From Ramlibacter sp. (GTDB lineage Bacteria > Pseudomonadota > Gammaproteobacteria > Burkholderiales > Burkholderiaceae_C): a DNA stretch of 64,000 nt. Position numbers and translations under genes: made by a program. The DNA lies in assembly GCA_013815685.1 (NCBI GenBank), contig JACDFR010000005.1, positions 1-64,000 on the forward strand, read 5' to 3'. Of this stretch, positions 1 through 6,708 are shown piece after piece (within the stretch, counting starts at the first letter, position 1; every line of letters begins with the position of its first letter). The notes beneath the pieces are model-generated. The model worked only from the letters and a program-made list of their open reading frames with translations, was not told the origin of the DNA and ran no database searches.

Positions 1-2
1 CG

Positions 3-269
3 CTGGGACCGCGCGGCATCCGGTCCAACGGCATCAGCGCGGGGCCGATCAAGACGCTGGCCGCCAGCGGGATCAAGGGCTTCGGCAAGATTCTCTCGGT
101 CGTGGCGCAGGCATCGCCGATCCGCCGAAACATCACCATTGAAGATGTGGGCAATGTCGCCGCTTTTCTGCTCAGCGACCTAGCCGCCGGGGTGACGGCC
201 GAGATTACCTACGTCGATGGCGGGTTCAGCCAGGTGGTCGGCGGGATCGCCGAAGCCGGCGACCAATAG
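3..269 (+). CDS. fabI: Enoyl-[acyl-carrier-protein] reductase FabI, C-terminal part (5' end outside window)
   Basis: The 88 visible residues are the C-terminus of an NADH-dependent enoyl-ACP reductase, which makes the last reduction of each fatty-acid elongation cycle in the cytoplasm. The segment [20 protein letters not shown] is the FabI hallmark (loop and helix over the substrate and NAD pocket). It is followed by the [20 protein letters not shown] helix and the closing YVDGGF strand shared with SDR enzymes. The catalytic Tyr/Lys lie upstream, outside the window. The gene is convergent with the IclR gene and shows no sign of decay. It could be a second FabI paralogue, which the fragment cannot decide. 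Confidence 0.9.
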   Translation: MGPRGIRSNGISAGPIKTLAASGIKGFGKILSVVAQASPIRRNITIEDVGNVAAFLLSDLAAGVTAEITYVDGGFSQVVGGIAEAGDQ

Positions 270-299
270 GCAGCCCGGGTACCGCCGACTGGCGGCGAC

Positions 300-1121
300 T
301 CACGGCCGGGCCTTGGTGCCCCGCATGGCCAATGCCACCCGCTCGCACTCCGCTCGCAGCAATAGTCCCAATTCCGCGAGCCGGTCGTTCTGCAGCCGCT
401 CCCTGATGGCGGCAATACTGAGCGCGGCCACCGGCGCGCCTCTGTCGTCCAGAACCGCGGCGCCCACACCCCAGGAATGCGTGAGCACCAGACCGGGGTT
501 GACCGCGAACCCGCGCGCGCGCGTTTCATGCACCAGTTTCCAGATCCGGTCCTCGGTGAAGACCGGAAAGCGTTCGGCCAGCAGTGCGGCATTGGCCTGG
601 ATGGCGCGCTGCACAGCCTCGTCACCCATCGCCGCCAGAATCGCCAGGCTGCCGGCGCCCACGCCCAGCGGGTGCCTTGCGCCCGTCTGCAGCACATGGC
701 TGCGGATCGGGAATGTCCCCTCCAGGCGCTCCAGGCACAGCGATTGGGTGCCGATCGGCACCGACAGGAAGACCGAGTCCTGCGACGCGTCGACCAGCCG
801 GACGAGCGACTCCTGCGCCATGTTCCGCAACCCGTGGCGCTTGCTGGCCAGCACACCCACCACATAGGCTTCCGGCCCGATGAAGTACAGGCGGTCATTC
901 GGCTCCTGCTCGATGAATCCCTCACGCATCAGGCCCAGCAGTATGCGTCGCGCCGTCGGCGTTGCCAGTCCCAGTTCCGCCGCCAGTTCGGTCAAGCGGG
1001 CGCCGTCGCGCGCGGCGACGGCGCGCAGCAGGCCGAACGCGCGCTCGAGGCTCTGTGTGCGCAGGCGCGAATCGGCTGCCGACCGGATTTTGCGCACGGA
1101 TGAATCGCGTGGATGCGGCAC
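300..1121 (-). CDS. IclR-family transcriptional regulator
   Basis: 273 residues, the usual IclR size. An N-terminal winged HTH (about residues 22-82, with LTELAAELGLATPTARRIL as the helix-turn-helix) precedes an effector-binding domain carrying the family pattern HPLGVGAGSLAILAA and the C-terminal NPGLVLTHSWGVGAAVLD strand. IclR proteins bind small carboxylates or aromatic acids and act as repressors or activators. It lies 15 nt downstream of the TSUP permease gene on the same strand, so the two are probably co-transcribed, divergently from the biosynthetic operon that starts at 2228. It is the natural candidate for controlling both, perhaps through the repeated CTCCACAnnGTGGAA sites at 2014-2028 and 2168-2182. 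The effector is unknown. Confidence 0.88.
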   Translation of the reverse strand: MPHPRDSSVRKIRSAADSRLRTQSLERAFGLLRAVAARDGARLTELAAELGLATPTARRILLGLMREGFIEQEPNDRLYFIGPEAYVVGVLASKRHGLRNMAQESLVRLVDASQDSVFLSVPIGTQSLCLERLEGTFPIRSHVLQTGARHPLGVGAGSLAILAAMGDEAVQRAIQANAALLAERFPVFTEDRIWKLVHETRARGFAVNPGLVLTHSWGVGAAVLDDRGAPVAALSIAAIRERLQNDRLAELGLLLRAECERVALAMRGTKARP

Positions 1122-1136
1122 GGGAAGTCCTACTGG

Positions 1137-1901
1137 TCAGGTCTTAAGGAAATAGTGGATCGACAGCAGCAGGCCTGTGGCGATGACCGCCAACCGCAGC
1201 CAGTAGCTGGACAGGCGGCGCGCCGCGCGCGCGCCCGCGATGCCACCCAAGGCCGCGCCCAGGAAGGGCCATATGGCGTGGCCTGGAGAAACCCAGCCGG
1301 CGCCAATCAGGACCAGCACCGACACAGTGCCGATCAAAGTCGCCAACAGATTCTTGAGCACGTTGCAGGTCTTCAGATTCCCGTTGCCGAACAGCTGCAG
1401 GCCGGCCAGCAGCAGGATGCCCAGGCCAGCACCGAAAAAGCCGCCATACGTGGCCATGGCGAACTCGCAGGCGAATCGCACCCACGGCCGCCCCGGCAGC
1501 GCGCCAGTGCCCGGCTGTTGCGCTGCGTAGCGCGCCATCGTCGGACCGGCGGCGAACAGCGCTGTGGCGAACAGCAAGAGATAGGGGATGAGCAGGCGAA
1601 ACCGGTCATTGCCCACGACCCCGAGCAACAGCGCACCCGCGATCGCCCCGCCGACCGCGGCCGCAATCGATGCAGCGAGGGGGCGTGACGCCGTGCCCAG
1701 TTGATGTCGGTCCGCGTAGGCGGCCACCGCGTGCCCGGGCCACACGGCCACGGCATTGGTCGCGTTGGCAACCACGGGAGGCAGGCCCGCGCCCAACAGC
1801 AGCGGGAAGGTCACGAAACTGCCGCCGCCGGCGACCGCGTTCAACACCCCCGCCAGCAGGCCGCCAGCGAACAGTACGGCGCTGGTATCCAGCTCAGGCA
1901 T
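1137..1901 (-). CDS. TSUP (TauE/SafE) family permease
   Basis: About 254 residues with roughly eight hydrophobic segments and the family's N-terminal signature GGLLAGVLNAVAGGGSFVTFP followed by ANATNAVAVWPG. A second copy of the motif appears in the C-terminal half (YGGFFGAGLGILLLAGL). TSUP proteins move sulfite, sulfoacetate, related organosulfur anions or small carboxylates across the inner membrane. I chose the ATG at 1901 because the TSUP homology begins right after it. A GTG at 1979 would add 26 non-hydrophobic residues. Its stop is 15 nt before the IclR gene. Next to a cysteine-NRPS operon, export of a sulfur compound or of the cluster product is possible, but this is only context. Confidence 0.82.
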   Translation of the reverse strand: MPELDTSAVLFAGGLLAGVLNAVAGGGSFVTFPLLLGAGLPPVVANATNAVAVWPGHAVAAYADRHQLGTASRPLAASIAAAVGGAIAGALLLGVVGNDRFRLLIPYLLLFATALFAAGPTMARYAAQQPGTGALPGRPWVRFACEFAMATYGGFFGAGLGILLLAGLQLFGNGNLKTCNVLKNLLATLIGTVSVLVLIGAGWVSPGHAIWPFLGAALGGIAGARAARRLSSYWLRLAVIATGLLLSIHYFLKT

Positions 1902-2013
1902 CGAGAGGAGGGGAAAGCAAGGGGCGGGCGAAAGACATGTGGCGGCGCTGCGCGGTTCCGGCTCAGCACCGGAAGCCACCGCAATTATGAATTAAAGAGG
2001 GACTAAATATGAA

Positions 2014-2028
2014 CTCCACATGGTGGAA
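2014..2028. promoter_or_regulatory. Putative operator, copy 1 (CTCCACAnnGTGGAA)
   Basis: The sequence CTCCACATGGTGGAA has TCCAC/GTGGA arms. A second copy, 13 of 15 bases identical, lies 154 bp away at 2168-2182. A repeated palindrome in a divergent promoter region beside an IclR gene suggests a regulator-binding site. It lies about 120 bp upstream of the predicted transcription start of the operon. Confidence 0.45.
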
Positions 2029-2099
2029 CTACTATCTCCGGATATTAGAATTATCGCTGAGTTTTTTTGAAATTTGATGTAACCGAGAGGTCAAATTAT

Positions 2100-2128
2100 T
2101 TGACTGCTATAGCCGACAACCGCAAAAT
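2100..2128 (+). promoter_or_regulatory. Putative sigma70 promoter of the biosynthetic operon
   Basis: TTGACT (2100-2105) and CAAAAT (2123-2128) are separated by 17 bp, matching the -35 box in 5 of 6 positions and the -10 box in 4 of 6. Transcription would start near 2135, just before the Shine-Dalgarno-like GGGAG at 2141-2145 of the leader ORF. This is the best-spaced pair in the gap but is a prediction only. Confidence 0.4.
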
Positions 2129-2153
2129 TCCGTCGTTGAAGGGAGCTATACAA

Positions 2154-2231
2154 ATGAAGCTAGATGTCTCCACACTGTGGAATGGATGCCGAACCTGCAC
2201 TTCAAAAGCTGCTGGAAGGCGGCCTTTATGA
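2154..2231 (+). CDS. Possible 25-residue leader ORF coupled to the carrier-protein gene
   Basis: An ATG at 2154 with GGGAG 8 nt upstream opens a 25-codon frame whose TGA (2229-2231) overlaps the ATG (2228-2230) of the carrier protein as ATGA. The peptide begins MKLDVSTLWNGC and contains two Cys (CRTC) but no run of a single amino acid as in classical attenuators. It could serve translational coupling, or be chance. The second palindrome copy lies inside it. No homologue is recognised. Confidence 0.35.
   Translation: MKLDVSTLWNGCRTCTSKAAGRRPL
2168..2182. promoter_or_regulatory. Putative operator, copy 2 (CTCCACAnnGTGGAA)
   Basis: CTCCACACTGTGGAA, with 6-bp arms TCCACA/TGTGGA around one base, repeats the motif at 2014-2028. 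It lies about 35 bp downstream of the predicted start of transcription, a position suited to roadblock repression, or DNA looping with copy 1. Confidence 0.45.
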
Positions 2232-2494
2232 GCACCGCAGAACAGGCCGTGCGCACCTGGCTGACAGGGCGCGGTTTCGACCCGGACACGCAGGCCGGCG
2301 ACTTCGACCTCATCGAGAATCGCGTCATCGATTCATTGCACTTCATGGAGTTCGTCCTCCTGCTGGAGCAACTGACCGGCCGCCAGATCCTGGCTGACGG
2401 CCTTACGCTCGATCCTTTCCGTACGTTCAACGGCATTCGCGAGCACTTTCTCGCCGGCACTGAAACCGGGGATGTCGAAGAGGAGGTTCTCTGA
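2228..2494 (+). CDS. Stand-alone acyl/aminoacyl carrier protein
   Basis: 88 residues, typical carrier-protein size. The phosphopantetheine attachment site is Ser36 in VIDSLHFMEF, where helix II begins. The ATG at 2228 has GGAAGG 8 nt upstream. An earlier in-frame ATG at 2177 would add 17 residues that lack homology. The stop overlaps the NRPS start as TGATG. This is probably the carrier charged by the aaRS-like ligase at 10600, because such ligases load small discrete carriers, and it may present the aminoacyl group to the AurF-like oxygenase. It should be pantetheinylated by the transferase at 14588. It is less likely to be a fatty-acid ACP, because it lacks the usual GADSLDTVEL-type motif. 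Confidence 0.88.
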   Translation: MSTAEQAVRTWLTGRGFDPDTQAGDFDLIENRVIDSLHFMEFVLLLEQLTGRQILADGLTLDPFRTFNGIREHFLAGTETGDVEEEVL

Positions 2495-5400
2495 TGGGCC
2501 CGCCGGGCGCGGCCCAGGCGTCACCCGCCCAAGCGTCGCCGGACCGGGTGTCAGCCGCCCAGGAACTCGTTGCGCGTGTGCGCCATCTGGGCATTCATCT
2601 GTCCGTCGAAGGCGAGGAACTCAGGCTGCGCGCGCCCAAGGGCAGCCTGAACGACGAGTTGCGGCGCTTGATCAGCCAGCGCAAGAGCGACATCATCGAG
2701 CTGTTGCGCCAGGGCCAGACCTCGCCTCTGCCGCAACTTGCAGTGGCGACGGGCGAGCGGCACCAGCCTTATGAGCTGACCGAAATGCAGGAGGCCTATT
2801 GGCTGGGGCAAAGCGATGCGTTCGCCCTTGGCGGCGTCAGCGCGCATGCGTACTGGGAATGGGATTTCGAAGGTCTGGACCTGGAGCGGGTGCGGGCGGC
2901 GATCAGCCGGCTGATCGAGCGTCATGACATGCTGCGCACGGTCGTGCTGGAGACTGGCCGCCAGCAGATCCTGCCGCAGGCGCAGGGCGAGGCCATGACG
3001 GTGGCCAACCTGCGTACTGCCGACCCGGCCGTATGCGAAACCCGCCTGGCGGCGACGCGCGAGATGATGTCGAGCAGCGGGCCGCCTACCGACCAGTGGC
3101 CGTTGTTTCGCCTGCATGCTCATCTGCTGCCGCAGCAGCAAGTGCGTTTTCACCTCAGCATGAGCCTGCTGATCGTGGACGGCCAGAGCGTGCAGATTTT
3201 CGCGCGGGAACTGCTGGCGCTCTATCGCGATCCGTCGGCGCCGCTGCCGCCGATCGGCCTGTCTTTCCGCGATTACGTGACCACGCTGCAGGCGGTGCGC
3301 GCCACCGCCGCTTATGCCCGGGCGAAGGAATATTGGCTGGCCCGGGTGAATGAGCTGGCCCCCTCGCCTCAACTGCCGCTGCGCCAACCGGCCAGTGCCG
3401 TAAAGGGGGCGCGGCTGCGGCGCCGTTCCGTGATGCTGCCGCAAGAGGTGTGGGAGCGCTTCCAGGCTCTGGCGGGCAGGTCGGGCGTCTTCGCCGGCTC
3501 CGCCCTGAGTGCGGCCTACGCTGCCGTCCTGGCCCGCTGGAGCAAACAGCCGAAGTTCACGCTCAACGTGCTGGATGGCCAACGCCTGGCCCTGCATCCC
3601 GATGTGAATCGCCTGTTCGGAAATTTCAGCGGTACCAGCCTGACGACCGTCGATGCGGGCGGGGCCGACACGATCGAGGAGCTTGCGCGCCAGCTTCAGC
3701 AGCGTCGGCTGCAGGACCGCCAGCACAGCCTCTTTCCTGGCGTGCTGGTGCTGCGCGAGATGAACCGGCTGCACGGGACGGCATCGTCCGCCGGGGTGCC
3801 GGTGGTCTTCAACAGCCTGCTGGGCGTGGTGTCCGCGGACGATCCCGACCCTGCCGAACACGAAGTCTACGCCTCGCTTCAGACCCCCCAGGTCTATCTT
3901 GACCATCAGGTGCTGCCCTGCGGCAGCACCGTCAGGCTGCATTGGGACACGGCCGAAGAGATGTTCGAACCCGGCGTGCTGGACACGATGTTCGAGGCGT
4001 ATACAGAACTGGTGCAGCGTTTGGCACAAGAGCCGCAGGCGTGGAACGAGCCGGGGCATGCGCTGGCTGGCCGCTTTGCCGGCACAAGGCATTCGCAGGC
4101 GCACGAGCCCGTGCCTGCAGGGACACTGCACGGACATGCACTTGCCGGCAGCCGCATGCGCGGCGGCGCCACGGCGGTGGTGGCCGCCGACCGCTCCCTC
4201 AGCCACGCCGAACTGCGGGCGCGTGTTGCCGCGGTCGCCGCCGAGCTGGGCCGGGCGGGTTGCCAGTGCAACGCACTCGTCGGTGTCGTGATGGAAAAGG
4301 GCTGGGAGCAGATCGTGGCCGTGCTGGCCATCAACGCCGCCGGCGGCGCCTACCTGCCCATCGACGCATCGTTGCCGCAGGAGCGGATCAACCACTTGCT
4401 CCAGCGCGGCGAGGTGCAGGTAGTGCTGACGCAAACCCGGATCGAAGCGCGCCTGGACTGGCCGGCCGCGGTTCAGCGAATCCGCGTGGACCAGGTCGCG
4501 CCGGCAGACCCGCACGCACAAGCGCAGGACGGCCCCGCCGCGCCCTCCGACCTGGCCTACGTGATCTTTACCTCCGGCTCCACCGGCGAGCCCAAAGGCG
4601 TGATGATCGACCACCGGGGCGCGCTCAACACGGTGCTGGACATCAATGAACGATTTGGCGTGTGCAGCGGCGATCGCGTGCTGGCGGTCTCCAACCTCGG
4701 CTTCGACCTCTCGGTGTACGACATCTACGGCCTGCTGGCAGCGGGCGGCACGGTCGTGGTTCCGCCGGCCGGCGACATTCGCGATCCCGCGCGCCTGGTG
4801 CGCTGGCTGCGCGACGAGCACATCACGGTCTGGAACTCCGTGCCCGCGATGATGGAAATGGTGGTCGAGCACCTGGCCGCGGCGGGCGAGCGGCTGCCTG
4901 CATCGTTGCGCCTGGTGATGATGAGCGGGGACTGGATTCCCGTGACCTTGCCCGAACGCCTGCGCCGGCTGGGCGAGCACCTCTGCATTGTCAGCTTGGG
5001 CGGCGCAACCGAAGCGTCCATCTGGTCGATTTTTCATGTCATCGGCGAAGTGCCGCCGCACTGGACCAGTATCCCGTACGGTGCCCCACTGCGCGCCCAG
5101 GGCGTCCATGTCCTGGACCACCGGCTGCGCGAGCGCGAAGCCGCCGTCGCGGGGGAGCTGTACATCTCGGGGGCGGGCACGGCGCTGGGCTATTGGCGAG
5201 ACCCCGAGCAGACCGCGCAGCGTTTCATCGAGCAGCCCGGCGGCGGCCGCATGTACCGGACCGGGGACTGGGGCCGCTTGCTGCCCAATGGCGAGATCGA
5301 ATTCCTGGGGCGCGACGACCTCCAGGTCAAGGTGCAGGGCTTCCGGATCGAGCTGGGTGAAGTCGAAGGCGTGCTGCAGCGCCATGACGCAGTGCGCGCC

Positions 5401-6708
5401 TGCGTCGCCGCCGTCACCGGAAGCGGCGTTGGGGGCAAGCGCCTGGTCGCCTATGTGGTTCCGCGCACCAGCCAGCCCCTCGATATGGCTGACGTGCGGC
5501 GCTTCCTGGTGCAGCGCCTGCCGGCGCACATGGTGCCGTCCAGCATTGCCTGCGTGGAAGGGCTTCCGATGAGCTCCAACGGCAAGATCGACCGCAAGCG
5601 CCTGCCCGCGCTCAAAGCCGAGGCCACGCAGCACGTACCCGCTCGCAACGAGCTGGAAGCGCAGCTCGTTTCACTGTGGGAAGAGCTGCTGGCGCACCGG
5701 CCGATCGGCGCGCACGATCACTTCCTCGAGATCGGGGGCGATTCGCTGCTGGCAGTGCGCCTGAGCGCGCTGGTGAAAAAGCGCCTGCAGCGCGAGTTCT
5801 CGGTGTCTTCGCTCTTTGCCGCGCCGACTGTCGCGGCCATGGCGCTGGGGCTGCAAAAGAACAGCCAGGATGTGGCCGTCGTCGCCGTCCAGCCGTTGGG
5901 TAGCCGGCCCCCGCTGTTTCTCGTTCACCCGGTCGGCGGCAACATATTGTGCTATTTCGCGTTGGCTCGCGAACTGGACCAGGACCAGCCGGTGTTCGCC
6001 TTCCCGGCCCAGGGACTGGACGGCCGCCGGCCGCCGCGCGCCAGCATCGAAGCCATGGCTGCAGCGTATATCGTGGAGATGCAAAAGCTGCAAGCGGCTG
6101 GCCCATACCGGCTGGGCGGCTGGTCGCTCGGCGGAATTGTCGCGGCCGAGATGGCAGCCCAGCTGGAAGCCGCAGGCGAGCAGGTGGAAGGCGTGGTTAT
6201 GCTCGACAGCATGCTGCCCCCGCAGCAGCCCGATCACGGTGTCGCGGCGCTGCTCGATCGCTTCCTGCATGACCTGGGCGCACCGGCGGACCTGCGCGCC
6301 GACATCCAGGCACGGCTGGAGGCGGTGGGCGGCGGCGAGCCGGCCGCGCGCGAGCTGCTCGCGTCGCACGTTGCACCCGCGCTGAGTCTGCCGGAGCCCA
6401 CGCAGCTGTTCGAGGTGTTCGTCCACAACATGCGGGCACTGGCCCGGCATACGCCGCGTTCCGTGGACGCGCCGCAATTGCTCCTGCGCGCCACCGGTTA
6501 CAAGCCCGAGCTGGGGCGGCGTTCCCCACCCAGCCACCCCGCATACCTGGCGCGCCTGAAAATCCAGGACGTCGCGGGTGATCACTTCAGCATCATGACG
6601 GCGCCGCAGGTCAACGAGGTGGCGGCCCATGTCGCCCGCTTTTTCGGGCGCCTGCGGCATCCGGACGGCCGCGGACCGGAAGCCGCGCTGGCGGGGTTGG
6701 CTGCATGA
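2494..6708 (+). CDS. NRPS: TubC docking - heterocyclization-type C - A (Cys) - T - TE
   Basis: 1404 residues. Domains in order: TubC-type N-terminal docking (about 20-75); Cy-type condensation (about 92-515, with LTEMQEAYWLG, RHDMLR, LSFRDY, PVVFNSL and QTPQVYLDHQ); adenylation (about 565-1040, FTSGSTGEPKG at 692-702, YRTGD at 921-925, NGKIDRK at 1029-1035); carrier (Ser1084 in GGDSL); thioesterase (Ser1211 in GWSLGG). The A-domain pocket reads D738 L739 Y742 N781 M809 S811 L835 I843 W844 K1031, one change from the cysteine code DLYNLSLIWK. The Cy motif DxxxxDxxS is S224-xxxx-D229-xx-S232, so the first Asp is missing. The module should attach cysteine to an upstream carrier-bound acyl group, possibly with thiazoline closure, and release it through the TE. 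SD GAGGAGG precedes the start. Confidence 0.93.
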   Translation: MGPPGAAQASPAQASPDRVSAAQELVARVRHLGIHLSVEGEELRLRAPKGSLNDELRRLISQRKSDIIELLRQGQTSPLPQLAVATGERHQPYELTEMQEAYWLGQSDAFALGGVSAHAYWEWDFEGLDLERVRAAISRLIERHDMLRTVVLETGRQQILPQAQGEAMTVANLRTADPAVCETRLAATREMMSSSGPPTDQWPLFRLHAHLLPQQQVRFHLSMSLLIVDGQSVQIFARELLALYRDPSAPLPPIGLSFRDYVTTLQAVRATAAYARAKEYWLARVNELAPSPQLPLRQPASAVKGARLRRRSVMLPQEVWERFQALAGRSGVFAGSALSAAYAAVLARWSKQPKFTLNVLDGQRLALHPDVNRLFGNFSGTSLTTVDAGGADTIEELARQLQQRRLQDRQHSLFPGVLVLREMNRLHGTASSAGVPVVFNSLLGVVSADDPDPAEHEVYASLQTPQVYLDHQVLPCGSTVRLHWDTAEEMFEPGVLDTMFEAYTELVQRLAQEPQAWNEPGHALAGRFAGTRHSQAHEPVPAGTLHGHALAGSRMRGGATAVVAADRSLSHAELRARVAAVAAELGRAGCQCNALVGVVMEKGWEQIVAVLAINAAGGAYLPIDASLPQERINHLLQRGEVQVVLTQTRIEARLDWPAAVQRIRVDQVAPADPHAQAQDGPAAPSDLAYVIFTSGSTGEPKGVMIDHRGALNTVLDINERFGVCSGDRVLAVSNLGFDLSVYDIYGLLAAGGTVVVPPAGDIRDPARLVRWLRDEHITVWNSVPAMMEMVVEHLAAAGERLPASLRLVMMSGDWIPVTLPERLRRLGEHLCIVSLGGATEASIWSIFHVIGEVPPHWTSIPYGAPLRAQGVHVLDHRLREREAAVAGELYISGAGTALGYWRDPEQTAQRFIEQPGGGRMYRTGDWGRLLPNGEIEFLGRDDLQVKVQGFRIELGEVEGVLQRHDAVRACVAAVTGSGVGGKRLVAYVVPRTSQPLDMADVRRFLVQRLPAHMVPSSIACVEGLPMSSNGKIDRKRLPALKAEATQHVPARNELEAQLVSLWEELLAHRPIGAHDHFLEIGGDSLLAVRLSALVKKRLQREFSVSSLFAAPTVAAMALGLQKNSQDVAVVAVQPLGSRPPLFLVHPVGGNILCYFALARELDQDQPVFAFPAQGLDGRRPPRASIEAMAAAYIVEMQKLQAAGPYRLGGWSLGGIVAAEMAAQLEAAGEQVEGVVMLDSMLPPQQPDHGVAALLDRFLHDLGAPADLRADIQARLEAVGGGEPAARELLASHVAPALSLPEPTQLFEVFVHNMRALARHTPRSVDAPQLLLRATGYKPELGRRSPPSHPAYLARLKIQDVAGDHFSIMTAPQVNEVAAHVARFFGRLRHPDGRGPEAALAGLAA

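Larger units (their letters stand above)
1902..2227. other. Divergent intergenic region before the biosynthetic operon
   Basis: This 326-bp gap is strikingly AT-rich compared with its neighbours (for example a T7 run and several A/T stretches between 1981 and 2160). It separates the minus-strand TSUP-IclR pair from the plus-strand operon. It holds a sigma70-like promoter (2100-2128), two copies of a 15-bp palindromic motif and a 25-codon leader ORF, all listed separately. I see no RNA gene in it. Confidence 0.7.

Noticed and set aside
1902..1979. Longer TSUP permease starting at GTG 1979
   Set aside because: The extra 26 residues are Pro/Ser/Ala-rich with no family similarity, and the permease homology begins after ATG 1901.
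2551..5634. 1027-codon minus-strand frame opposite the NRPS
   Set aside because: Low-complexity His/Gln/Arg/Ala composition typical of the complement of GC-rich coding DNA. The NRPS on the plus strand has complete domains.
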